Source of the DNA: Candidatus Rokuibacteriota bacterium
GTDB taxonomy: Bacteria; Methylomirabilota; Methylomirabilia; Rokubacteriales; CSP1-6
Direction of reading: 5' to 3'
Assembly: GCA_016866775.1 (NCBI GenBank)
Contig: VGLJ01000021.1
Coordinates: forward strand, 1-64,000
Length of the DNA stretch: 64,000 bases
Shown here: positions 1-7,940 of the stretch, one piece after another
Numbering within the stretch: the stretch's first letter is position 1
Layout of the letters: each line of letters starts with the position of its first letter
Notes under the pieces: model-generated
Told to the model about the DNA's origin: nothing
The model's input: the letters and a program-made list of their open reading frames with translations, nothing else
Database searches by the model: none
Position numbers and translations under genes: made by a program

Positions 1-102
1 CCAACGCCCGCGCCGGCGCCGCCCGTCGTCACGCCGCCGGTCGTCACGCCGCCGCCGCCACCCGTGGTTGCGGCACCGCCAACGCCCGCGCCGGCGCCGC
101 CC
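1..102 (+). repeat. Direct repeat in Pro-rich linker
   Basis: A 24-base unit encoding PTPAPAPP occurs at 1-24 and again, identical, at 79-102. Between them lies VVTPPVVTPP-type sequence. This is an internal low-complexity linker of the overlapping gene and probably changes length by slippage or recombination. Confidence 0.8.
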
Positions 103-690
103 CTGCGCCGGCAAGACTTCACCCGGCCCGTCGACTTCGGCAACCTCGAGTTTCCGGCGAGCTTGCGGATCTTCGGAGCGCCGCGCCCGTCGACAACCGC
201 GGGCGGCGTGGAGGCGCTCCGCACGTTCGTCGTCGAGACCGCCGACTACGCGACGGGCCCCGACGAGCTGGCGCAGGCGTTCGTGCTCGAGCAGCCGCTG
301 CTGCTGACCGACGTGGCGCTCGCGCTCCAGAAGTTCGGCGGGCGCTCTGGAGATTTGTGGCTCGAGCTGCGGACGGACCAGGGGCGCACGCCGGGCGCGC
401 GGCTCGCCGACAGCCGGCCGCTCGGCATCGCCGGTCTCATCGATCGTGGCGGGTACCGCTGGGTCGTGTTCCGCTTCGCGCCCGAGCAGGGCGGGATGAT
501 CCTGCCCGCGGGCCGCTACTGGGCGGTGCTGCGGTCGAGCGGCGACGGGATCTTCAACTGGTACTTCTCGCTCGGCAACGCGTACGGCGCGCCCGACGAT
601 TCACGCGCGGGCGCGCGTGGCGCCGGCACGTGGCCCGCGATCCTCAACTACCGGTTCAACTTCCGCGTGACGGGGCTCGCGAAGCCATGA
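1..690 (+). CDS. Secreted proline-rich protein, 5' end outside window
   Basis: The reading frame is open to the left edge, so the start lies outside. The first ~35 visible residues are Pro/Ala/Val-rich linker. The rest, ending in RFNFRVTGLAKP, is a beta-rich domain with a pattern like the choice-of-anchor R type (a run like LTDVALALQKFGGRSGDLW followed by ELRTDQG and later LPAGRYWAVL). Such proteins are usually exported and tethered to the envelope; no catalytic motif is visible. The stop overlaps the ATG of the next lipoprotein gene (ATGA at 687-690), so the two are probably co-translated. Function unknown; the domain call is from memory of the pattern. Confidence 0.6.
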   Translation, partial: PTPAPAPPVVTPPVVTPPPPPVVAAPPTPAPAPPLRRQDFTRPVDFGNLEFPASLRIFGAPRPSTTAGGVEALRTFVVETADYATGPDELAQAFVLEQPLLLTDVALALQKFGGRSGDLWLELRTDQGRTPGARLADSRPLGIAGLIDRGGYRWVVFRFAPEQGGMILPAGRYWAVLRSSGDGIFNWYFSLGNAYGAPDDSRAGARGAGTWPAILNYRFNFRVTGLAKP

Positions 691-2516
691 TCGCCGTCGT
701 GCTCGTGCTGGTTCTCGCCCTCGCGGGCTGTGCCACCGTGCCGGTCGATCCCGTCGTCGACGCGAAGGAATTGCCACGCACGATCGCCGTGCTGCCGTTC
801 ATCCCGCTCGCGGAGAAAGAGGCACAGACGCGCGCGCTCCACCGGATGGTCTACGGCTCGTTCAGCGCGATGCCGTACGACGTCGTCAAGCCGCAGGTCG
901 TCGAGGAGCGGCTGGTGCGCGCCGGGCTCGGCGATCCGCGCGAGGTCGCCAAGCGCGAGCCTGCCGAGATCGCGAAGATCCTGCGCGTCGACGGGCTCGT
1001 CTACGGCGAGCTCACGCACTGGGACCGGCTCTTCCTCGGCATCTACTCGCAGGTCGCGGCGGGCGGACGCATCAAGCTCGTCGACGCGCGCACCGGCCAG
1101 GTGCTCTTCGAGCGGGCCGAGGTGGAGCGCACGCACGAGGGCGGGCTGCCGACCGACGCGCTGTCGGTGGCGATCCAGATCGTGCAGTCCGCGTGGAACC
1201 TGCGCGAGATCGAGCTGATCCGCGCGTGCGACGATCTCGTGCGCAGCCTGCTGAAAGGCGTGCCGACGCCGCCCGTGCTCGAAGCCCGCCGGCCGCCCGC
1301 GTTCGCCAATGTCCTCAGCAACGGCGCGGGGCGCGTGCTCAAGGCCGGTGACGTCGTGAGCGTGGTCGCGCAGGGCCAGCCGGGCGTGATCGGCTCGTTC
1401 GACGTGACGCCGATCGCGAAGAACCTCGCGCTGGAGGAAACGAGCGAAGGTCTCTACGTCGGCCGTTACACCGTGAAGCCCGGGGACAGCGCGACGGAGG
1501 CGTACGTCGTCGCGCGGCTCGCGGACAGCGTCGGGCGCTCCAGCGAGCGCGAGGACGTGCTCGGCCGGTTCGACGTCGACACGCTGCCGCCCGCGACGCC
1601 GGCGGCGATCACCGCGCGGCTCCGCGACGGCGCGCTGCACCTCGCGTGGAGCGCGAACGTCGAGCCGGACCTCGCGGGCTATCGCGTGTATCGCAGCGAC
1701 TCGGCGCTGACCGGTTTCGCCGTCATCGCGACGACCGAGACACCGGCGTTCAGGGATGCGGTGCCGCGCGCGGTGTTCTACCGGGTCGCGGCGATCGATC
1801 GCGCGGGCAACGAGAGCGCACCCAGCGCGTCGATCGGCCTGCCCGTCCTGCCGTCGGTGCTGAGCGGCGTCGTCGATCGCGAGAGCTACCTGATGCCGGT
1901 CAACTCGCCCTACACGATCCAGGGAGGTCTCACGATCGACGGCGGCGCGACGCTGCACGTGATGCCGGGCGTGGTCGTGCGCTTCGCGCCGGGGGCGGAC
2001 GGCATCCTCGTGAAGGACGGCGCGGTCGTCGCGCGTGGCAGCGCGGGCGAGCGCATCGTGCTGACGTCGGGGAGCGAGCGCCCGCGCGCGGGCGATTTCA
2101 AGAGCGCGCTGCAGATCCGCGCGAAGCCCGGCCAGACGTCGACGCTCGAGCACGTGGTGATCGAGCAGGCCGCGGTCGGCGTGCGGATCGAAGGCGGTGG
2201 GCTGGAGGCGTTGCGCATCGACGTCACCGGCAACCAGCAGGCGGGCATCGAGGTCGCGGACACCGGCGTGCTGAAGCTGTCCGACAGCCTCGTGACAGGT
2301 CACGGCGCGGGTGGGGGCGTGACGGTTCGCGGATTCGGCCGCGTGCTCCTGCGGAACAATCGCATCGTGAACAACGGCTGGGCCGTCGTGAACTACTCCG
2401 GCAACCAGGTCGACGCGCGCGGCAACTGGTGGGGCGGCGCGAAGCCGGCCGACGCGCTGTTCGTGGGCGACGTGGATCGCCGCGACCCGCTGACGACGGA
2501 GGGCGGCGGGCGTTGA
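687..2516 (+). CDS. Lipoprotein: DUF799-like, FN3-like, right-handed beta-helix
   Basis: 609 residues from an ATG that overlaps the previous stop. The N-terminus is a lipoprotein signal with lipobox LAGC (Cys about residue 14). Residues ~30-190 resemble the GNA1162/DUF799 periplasmic lipoprotein family (VDGLVYGELTHWDR, then KLVDARTGQVLF). A fibronectin III-like segment follows (HLAWSANVEPDLAGYRVYR), and the C-terminal ~220 residues look like a right-handed beta-helix (repeated hydrophobic turns, GNQVDARGNWWGG at the end). Likely an outer-membrane-anchored binding or assembly protein. The combination with the preceding secreted protein suggests an envelope complex; ligand unknown. Confidence 0.7.
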   Translation: MIAVVLVLVLALAGCATVPVDPVVDAKELPRTIAVLPFIPLAEKEAQTRALHRMVYGSFSAMPYDVVKPQVVEERLVRAGLGDPREVAKREPAEIAKILRVDGLVYGELTHWDRLFLGIYSQVAAGGRIKLVDARTGQVLFERAEVERTHEGGLPTDALSVAIQIVQSAWNLREIELIRACDDLVRSLLKGVPTPPVLEARRPPAFANVLSNGAGRVLKAGDVVSVVAQGQPGVIGSFDVTPIAKNLALEETSEGLYVGRYTVKPGDSATEAYVVARLADSVGRSSEREDVLGRFDVDTLPPATPAAITARLRDGALHLAWSANVEPDLAGYRVYRSDSALTGFAVIATTETPAFRDAVPRAVFYRVAAIDRAGNESAPSASIGLPVLPSVLSGVVDRESYLMPVNSPYTIQGGLTIDGGATLHVMPGVVVRFAPGADGILVKDGAVVARGSAGERIVLTSGSERPRAGDFKSALQIRAKPGQTSTLEHVVIEQAAVGVRIEGGGLEALRIDVTGNQQAGIEVADTGVLKLSDSLVTGHGAGGGVTVRGFGRVLLRNNRIVNNGWAVVNYSGNQVDARGNWWGGAKPADALFVGDVDRRDPLTTEGGGR

Positions 2517-2551
2517 GCAAGCGCGCAGGACCGCGCTAGACTCGCGCCGGC

Positions 2552-4363
2552 GTGGCAAGGAGGACAACGCCTACGCGACGCACACTAGGTGCTCTGATGG
2601 TGGCAGTAGGGATGCTCGTCGCCGGCGCCACGGTGTGGGCGCAGGGACGTAGCATGTCTGTCGAGAGCATGCGGAGCGAGCGTCGCGTGGCGCTCGTCAT
2701 CGGCAACGGCGCCTACACACCACCGGCTGAGCTGAAGAATCCGCTCAACGACGCGCGCGACGTCGCCCAGGCGCTCCGCGCGCTCGCTTTCGACGTCGTT
2801 CTCCACACCGACGCCGACCTTCGGACGATGCAACGCGCGGTGCGGGAATTCGGCGCGAAACTGCGCCCGGACGGCGGGGCGCTCTTCTTTTACGCGGGCC
2901 ACGGCGTGCAGGTGCGGGGGAACAACTATCTCGTCCCCCTCGGCGCGCGGATCGGAGAAGAAGCGGAAATCGAAGACGAGGCACTCGATGCCAACCGCGT
3001 GCTCAGAGTGATGGAGGAATCGCGGAGCCGCGTCAGCGTCGTGGTGCTCGACGCGTGCCGCGATAACCCGTATTCAAGAGGCTTTCGAAGCGTCACGCGA
3101 GGGCTCGCGCCAATGTCTGCGCCGTCGGGCAGCATTGTCGCCTACGCGACAGCCCCCGGCGCGGTGGCCGCTGACGGCACCAGCCGAAACGGTCTTTTTA
3201 CCGGCGAGCTGCTGCGCACGATGCGCACGCCGGGACTTGAGATCGTGGCGCTGTTTCGCCAAGTGACAGGCCAAGTGCGTGAGCGGACGCGCGGGCGCCA
3301 GGTCCCGTGGATGCAGTCCTCGCTCGACGGCTACTTCTACTTTGCCTTGCCCGCGACATCGGTCCCGCCGGTGGCGGCGATCCAGCCCGCGCCGGCGCCA
3401 CCCGCGGTGTCGATCACGAAAGAGGTCGTGCGGGAATACGGCACCCTCGCGATTCGCGGGCGCGTGGCCGGCATTGACGTCTGGCTCGACGAGCGCAAGC
3501 TCGGCGCGACAGAAGCCGGAACGGCGCTGGTGGTGAACAACTTGGCGGTCGGCACGTACACAGTGACGGGCCGCAAGGCCGGCCATAAGGACTGGGCGCG
3601 CGAGATTGTGGTTGCGTCGAACCAGCGCGCGGAGGTTCTGATCGATCTCGAAGCTTTGGGTCCCTCGAAGGTGCTGCGAAGCGAGGAAGGCGTCGAGATG
3701 CTCCTCGTGCCGGGAGGCGAGTTCTGGATGGGGAGCGACGAACATGCTGACGAGAAGCCGCGCCGGCGCGGCTTCCTCGATGCCTTCTACATCGACAAGT
3801 TTGAGACGACGAATGCGCTGTACGCGCAGTTCATTCGCGCGACGGGGCGTCCGAGGCCGTCGCACTGGACGAATAGCTCGCCCAATGAGCCATCCGAGCC
3901 GGTCGTGCGAGTGACCTGGGACGATGCCGCGGCCTACTGCGTATGGGCCGGCAAGCGGCTGCCAACTGAAGCTGAGTGGGAGAAGGCGGCGCGCGGAACG
4001 GACGAGCGGAAATATCCCTGGGGTGACCACTGGGACCGATCACGCGCGAATTCCCGAGAGACCCAGCTCGGCAGGACGGCGCCGGTCGGGTCTTATCCGA
4101 CCGGAGTCAGCCCGTATGGGGCGCATGACATGTCCGGCAATGTGTGGGAATGGGTCTCGGACTGGTACGAGAGCAACTATTACCGCTTCAGCCCGGATCG
4201 GAATCCGCCTGGGCCATCCTCTGGAACCGCGCGTGTCCTACGCGGCGGGTCCTGGAACAGCTCGCGATTCAACCTCAGTACGACGAACCGCTACAATTCC
4301 TCCACCTCTCCGACAACCCTGGACGATGTCATCGGGTTCCGTTGCGCGAAGGGGGCCTCCTGA
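2552..4363 (+). CDS. Secreted caspase (C14) - PEGA - SUMF1 domain protein
   Basis: 603 residues from GTG 2552; ATG 2597 is an alternative, but the longer form gives a basic n-region (MARRTTPTRR) before the hydrophobic signal core. Residues ~45-265 are a caspase-like p20 domain with catalytic His117 in YAGHGVQ and Cys169 in DACRDNPY. Residues ~294-370 resemble a PEGA beta-domain. Residues 383-600 are a formylglycine-generating-enzyme-like (SUMF1) domain (GGEFWMG, WAGKRLPTEAEWEKAARG, GNVWEWVSDW, RVLRGGSW). The Cys pair used by true formylglycine-generating enzymes near RGGSW is absent (SSRFNLSTTNRYNSS), so this domain is probably a binding module. Similar orthocaspase architectures are known; substrate unknown. 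Confidence 0.85.
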   Translation: MARRTTPTRRTLGALMVAVGMLVAGATVWAQGRSMSVESMRSERRVALVIGNGAYTPPAELKNPLNDARDVAQALRALAFDVVLHTDADLRTMQRAVREFGAKLRPDGGALFFYAGHGVQVRGNNYLVPLGARIGEEAEIEDEALDANRVLRVMEESRSRVSVVVLDACRDNPYSRGFRSVTRGLAPMSAPSGSIVAYATAPGAVAADGTSRNGLFTGELLRTMRTPGLEIVALFRQVTGQVRERTRGRQVPWMQSSLDGYFYFALPATSVPPVAAIQPAPAPPAVSITKEVVREYGTLAIRGRVAGIDVWLDERKLGATEAGTALVVNNLAVGTYTVTGRKAGHKDWAREIVVASNQRAEVLIDLEALGPSKVLRSEEGVEMLLVPGGEFWMGSDEHADEKPRRRGFLDAFYIDKFETTNALYAQFIRATGRPRPSHWTNSSPNEPSEPVVRVTWDDAAAYCVWAGKRLPTEAEWEKAARGTDERKYPWGDHWDRSRANSRETQLGRTAPVGSYPTGVSPYGAHDMSGNVWEWVSDWYESNYYRFSPDRNPPGPSSGTARVLRGGSWNSSRFNLSTTNRYNSSTSPTTLDDVIGFRCAKGAS

Positions 4364-4456
4364 CTTCTGCGGCCTGTGACCGCCGCCTGACGTCGCTCGA
4401 GAATCGTTACCAAGCGTTTCGCCTCGCGCGCCGCTCACCCGCGCTACGATGCCGGC

Positions 4457-4855
4457 ATGATCGCGAACAGCGAAGACGCTGAGCGGACCATCGCCGCGGT
4501 CGCGCGGCGTGCGCCCGACCTGCGCTTACTCGTCCTGTTCGGCTCGCGGGCCCGCAGCGACGCGCGCGCGGGCTCTGACTGGGACTTCGCCTACGAAGCC
4601 GGTACGGTGTTCGACCCGGACGCGCTGCTACTCGCGCTGGTGGACGCGCTCGGCACCGAGCGGATCGATCTCGTCGACCTCGCCCGCGCCGGAGGGCTCG
4701 TGCGCTATCGTGCGGCACGCGATGGGCGACCGTTGTTCTCGTCGACGCCCGATGCGTTCGAGCGCTTCGCGATCGAGGCAGTGACGTTCTGGTGTGACGT
4801 GGCGCCGGTACTTGAAGCCGGCTACGCGGACGTGCTCTCGGAGCTCGATCGCTGA
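4457..4855 (+). CDS. mntA: MntA-type nucleotidyltransferase antitoxin
   Basis: 132 residues. A minimal nucleotidyltransferase (MNT) fold with a perfect G29-S30-x10-D41-x-D43 motif (LFGSRARSDARAG then SDWDFA). In the type VII HepT-MntA system the MNT protein transfers AMP to a tyrosine of the HEPN ribonuclease and so silences it. The next gene is the HEPN partner, and its probable CTG start overlaps this stop (CTGA, 4852-4855). The order is antitoxin then toxin, the reverse of some described loci. Confidence 0.85.
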   Translation: MIANSEDAERTIAAVARRAPDLRLLVLFGSRARSDARAGSDWDFAYEAGTVFDPDALLLALVDALGTERIDLVDLARAGGLVRYRAARDGRPLFSSTPDAFERFAIEAVTFWCDVAPVLEAGYADVLSELDR

Positions 4856-5277
4856 GCGCGCTCGACCGCGACGTCCTGGCCGAGCGGGCGATGGCCGTCG
4901 AGCGCCATCTCGCGCGAGTTCGGGATCGCCTGCCGGCCGATCCCGCGACGCTTCGGCCGTCGACCGACGCCTCGGACGCAGTGATCCTCCATCTCTGGCA
5001 GGCGACGCAGATCGTCATCGACCTGGCGGTCGCCGCCTGCCTCCATCTGAAACTCGGCGCGCCAGCGAGCTACGCCGATGCATTCCGTCGCCTCAGCGCG
5101 CAGGGGCATCTCGACGCTGATCTCGCCGCCCGCCTCATGCGCGCCGCCGGGTTTCGGAATGTCGTGGCCCACGCGTACGAGCAGCTCGACATGGTGCGCG
5201 TGCACCGCACGGCGTCGGACGGTCCGTCGGATCTCAGGCGATTTCTCGCGGCGCTGCGCCCGCTCGCCGGCCCGTAA
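4852..5277 (+). CDS. hepT: HepT-type HEPN ribonuclease toxin
   Basis: The first ATG is at 4891 (128 residues), but family-like sequence LDRDVLAERAMAVERHLARV extends upstream to CTG 4852 (141 residues). That CTG overlaps the mntA stop and has a GGAG at 4840-4843, eight bases upstream, so CTG is my preferred start. The HEPN active-site motif R102-x4-H107-x-Y109 is intact (RNVVAHAY); the Tyr is the residue AMPylated by MntA in the characterised system. The gene ends 4 bases before the converging vapC stop. Confidence 0.8.
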   Translation: MSALDRDVLAERAMAVERHLARVRDRLPADPATLRPSTDASDAVILHLWQATQIVIDLAVAACLHLKLGAPASYADAFRRLSAQGHLDADLAARLMRAAGFRNVVAHAYEQLDMVRVHRTASDGPSDLRRFLAALRPLAGP

Positions 5278-5281
5278 GGCG

Positions 5282-5725
5282 TCAGCGCGACGGCAGTTGT
5301 GCGAGGTCGAACCTCACGTAGCGCCGCAGGAGCTCGAAGTCATCGAGGTTCTCCGTCACGACGCTCGCACCGACCTGGCGGGCGCACAGCGCGATCAGGA
5401 CGTCGTTCCACAGGGAAGCAGTCTTCGAACGGAGCGCGGGTTCGCGGCGACGCATCCGTCCGAGCACGTCGCCTGCGCGCTCCCAGGATGCCGCCGTCGG
5501 CGTCACCACGCGTCCGACGCGATGGGACCAGATGGTCAGCTCGTGAACGGCGCGCCGCGCGATCTCGGCCGTCGCGCCGGCCCGGAGCTCTGCCGAGACC
5601 ACTGAAGAGAGGTAGGTCCTCGCTCGGCCCGCCGTGAGCGCACGGGCGGCGGCGCTTTCGAGCCCGCCCCGGATGGCTGCTATGTAGATCGTGGTGTCGA
5701 ACACCAGCCATCTATTCGTCGGCAT
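5282..5725 (-). CDS. vapC: PIN-domain ribonuclease toxin (VapC-like)
   Basis: 147 residues from ATG 5725, which has GAGGA five bases upstream and overlaps the end of the antitoxin gene by 14 bases. The PIN acidic quartet is visible as D10 (VFDTT), E46 (SAEL), D108 (LWNDVLIA) and D128 (ENLDDF). VapC toxins are Mg-dependent RNases, often cleaving initiator tRNA or rRNA. It is co-transcribed downstream of its ribbon-helix-helix antitoxin. Confidence 0.85.
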   Translation of the reverse strand: MPTNRWLVFDTTIYIAAIRGGLESAAARALTAGRARTYLSSVVSAELRAGATAEIARRAVHELTIWSHRVGRVVTPTAASWERAGDVLGRMRRREPALRSKTASLWNDVLIALCARQVGASVVTENLDDFELLRRYVRFDLAQLPSR

Positions 5726-5918
5726 GCGGGTCCTCGATGCGGCCACGACCCTTGATAATCAGATCCCGGAGTACACGCGCCAACTCTGCCTCGTCGGCGG
5801 CGGCGTCCAGCGCCCGGTGGATCGTCTCGGTCTCCGTGCGCGTCCCCAGTGCCCGGCGGGCACGCTCGAGCTTCTGTACGTCGATACGATAGTTCTTGCG
5901 GCGGATCCGGCTCGCCAC
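5712..5918 (-). CDS. vapB: VapB-type ribbon-helix-helix antitoxin
   Basis: 68 residues from GTG 5918, chosen because AAGGGGG lies five bases upstream. The sequence RKNYRIDVQKLERARRALG followed by TETETIHRALD has the beta-strand/helix/helix pattern of RHH DNA-binding antitoxins; the tail (RGRIEDPHADE) would contact the toxin. It overlaps vapC, typical of coupled antitoxin-toxin expression. A perfect inverted repeat 23 bases upstream is the likely autoregulatory operator. Confidence 0.78.
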   Translation of the reverse strand: MASRIRRKNYRIDVQKLERARRALGTRTETETIHRALDAAADEAELARVLRDLIIKGRGRIEDPHADE

Positions 5919-5940
5919 GATTGCCCCCTTGGATGATGCG

Positions 5941-5968
5941 TACAGACAGGAGCGTAGCATTGTCTGTA
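5941..5968. promoter_or_regulatory. Palindromic operator upstream of vapBC
   Basis: TACAGACA (5941-5948) and TGTCTGTA (5961-5968) are perfect inverted arms around a 12-base spacer. The site starts 23 bases upstream of the vapB GTG, where RHH antitoxins and toxin complexes bind to repress their own operon. Confidence 0.7.
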
Positions 5969-6111
5969 TGACTCCGCGGCGCCGAAAACCGTCCTGGCGC
6001 TCCTCACCGGCCTCGAACTCCACCTGTAAGGCTCGCCGCCTGTCCCTATCAAATGTTGTGAAGCTGCGCGTCCCGACGCTAGACTCCCGACGTCACGCGC
6101 AGGGGAGGCCA

Positions 6112-6183
6112 ATGGGGACGTCGCGCGAATCGACGGGGCGGGCGACGGGCGCGGAAGTGCGACCGCGCGGTCAGGCGGCATGA
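6112..6183 (+). CDS. Possible 23-residue leader peptide of cyclase operon
   Basis: An ATG at 6112 has a strong AGGGGAGG Shine-Dalgarno sequence four bases upstream (6100-6107) and a 23-codon frame (begins MGTSRESTGR, ends RPRGQAA) whose TGA overlaps the cyclase ATG (ATGA 6180-6183). The cyclase ATG itself has no comparable Shine-Dalgarno sequence. The peptide is hydrophilic and basic with no recognised family. It may serve only to couple translation into the cyclase gene. Confidence 0.4.
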   Translation: MGTSRESTGRATGAEVRPRGQAA

Positions 6184-7940
6184 GCCGGCCGGGGGCGTGG
6201 TGGAAGCGGCGGCGCCGCCGGCTGCTGAGGCTCTGGGCCATCGGCATCGGCGCGAGCCTCGTCGTCACCGCCATCTCCGCCAGCGGATTGCTCGACGCGC
6301 AGCAGGCGCGAGCGCTCGACCTGTTGCTCAAGCTGCGCGGCCAATCGCTCGTCTCCAGCGTGGTCGTCGTCGCCGTCGACGACGACGCGTTCCGCGGCCT
6401 CGGCGAGCGGCAGCCGCTCGACCGCGAATACCTCGCGCGCGTCGTGCACGGCGCGCGCCGGGCGGGCGCGAGCGCGGTGGCGCTCGACATCGCGTTCTCC
6501 ACGCCCTCGCCGAAGGACGGGGCGCTGGCCGACGCGATCGTCGCGTTCAGCGACGCGGGGCTGAGCCGCGTCGTGCTGACGCACCACGCGCCGCCCGAGG
6601 GGCCGCTCGCCGAGCTGTCGTCGCGCGTGAAGGTGCTGCGCGGCTCGCCGGACGTGCCCGAGGAGTCGGACGGCCTCGTCCGGCGGACGTCGCTCGTGAT
6701 GACGGGGCGCGGCGGCGACGAACCCTCGCTCGCGCTCGCCACGATCGCGCGGGCTCGCGGCGTCACACCGGAATTCGTCGCGCGTCAGTACGACGCCGCG
6801 CCGGGACGTCTGATCCACGTGAACTTCGCCGGACCGGCGCAGACGTTCCTCACGATTCCGAGCGACGTCGTGGCCGCCCTCGCGAGCGACACCGTCGAGC
6901 TGCCACCGGACAATCCGCTGCGAGGGCGTCTCGTGTTCGTCGGCGGGACGTTCCGCGAGAGCCGCGATTTCTTCGCCACGGCCCACGGCCGTCTCGCCGG
7001 TGTCGAGATCCACGCCAACATCGCCCACATGGTCGTCACGGGCAACTTCATCCGGCCCGCCGGGCGCGTCCTCGGGCTCGTGCTTCAGCTCGCGGCGGTG
7101 CTCGTCGCGGGCGTGGTGATGGTCACGGCCGGCGCGCCGACCTCCGCGCTCCTCTGCGGCGTCGCGCCGTTCGTGCTCGCGCTGCCCGCGAGCTATCTCG
7201 CGTTCAACTCCGGCGGGTACTGGGTCGATTTCGTGCTGCCCGTCGTTGCCACGCGGGTGCTCGGCGCCGTCGGTGTGCGGGTCGAGCGCCACCGGATCGA
7301 CAAGGCGTTCGGGCGCTACGTCAGCAAGGAAGTGGCAACGGAAGTGATGGCGGACGCGCCGAGCCTCGCGGGCGAGAACCGCGAGGTGTCGATCCTCTTC
7401 TCCGACATCCGCGGCTTCACCACGATCTCCGAGAAACGCCCGCCGGCCGAGCTCGCCGCGCAGCTCAACGAATACTTCGAGGCGATGACGGCGGCGATCT
7501 TTCGCCATCGCGGCATGGTCAACGACTTCATCGGGGACGCCGTGTTCGGCATCTTCGGCGCGCCGGTCCGCGATCCCGACCACGCGTGGCACGCGGTGGC
7601 CGCGGCCGACGCGATGGAGCGCGCGCTCCAGGAGCTGAACGTCAAGTGGGAGAAGGAAGGCCAGCCGCTCCTGCACATGGGCGTCGGCGTGCACACCGGC
7701 ATCGTGTTCGCCGGCAACGTCGGGGGGCGCACGCGCTTCAAGTACACGCTGATCGGCGACGCCGTGAACCTGGCGTCGCGCGTGGAAGGCGTCAACAAGG
7801 AGCTCGGCACGACCATTCTCCTCACCGAAGCGACGCACGCGCGCGTCGCCGCGCGTGTCCGCGCGCGCGACTGCGGTCCCGTGCCCGTGAAGGGCCGCAA
7901 CGAGCCGGTCCGCGTCTTCGAGCTGCTGGGACTGACATGA
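6180..7940 (+). CDS. CHASE2-domain adenylate/guanylate cyclase
   Basis: 586 residues. One N-terminal membrane segment after a very basic start (WWKRRRRRLLRLW), an extracytoplasmic CHASE2 sensor (~residues 45-285, with ALDIAFSTPSP), two or three closing membrane segments (~290-370) and a class III cyclase domain (~390-575). Metal-binding aspartates are in LFSDIRGF and FIGDAVFGIFG; the NLASR Asn/Arg pair is present. The usual purine-specifying Lys before FIGDAV is replaced (GMVNDFIGD), so the nucleotide base preference cannot be assigned. It makes a cyclic nucleotide in response to an unknown external signal. ATGA overlaps link it to both neighbours. Confidence 0.88.
   Translation: MSRPGAWWKRRRRRLLRLWAIGIGASLVVTAISASGLLDAQQARALDLLLKLRGQSLVSSVVVVAVDDDAFRGLGERQPLDREYLARVVHGARRAGASAVALDIAFSTPSPKDGALADAIVAFSDAGLSRVVLTHHAPPEGPLAELSSRVKVLRGSPDVPEESDGLVRRTSLVMTGRGGDEPSLALATIARARGVTPEFVARQYDAAPGRLIHVNFAGPAQTFLTIPSDVVAALASDTVELPPDNPLRGRLVFVGGTFRESRDFFATAHGRLAGVEIHANIAHMVVTGNFIRPAGRVLGLVLQLAAVLVAGVVMVTAGAPTSALLCGVAPFVLALPASYLAFNSGGYWVDFVLPVVATRVLGAVGVRVERHRIDKAFGRYVSKEVATEVMADAPSLAGENREVSILFSDIRGFTTISEKRPPAELAAQLNEYFEAMTAAIFRHRGMVNDFIGDAVFGIFGAPVRDPDHAWHAVAAADAMERALQELNVKWEKEGQPLLHMGVGVHTGIVFAGNVGGRTRFKYTLIGDAVNLASRVEGVNKELGTTILLTEATHARVAARVRARDCGPVPVKGRNEPVRVFELLGLT

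Noticed and set aside
648-2567. A 639-codon minus-strand frame opposite the lipoprotein gene
   Set aside because: No start context or family pattern; the opposite strand encodes a well-formed lipoprotein.
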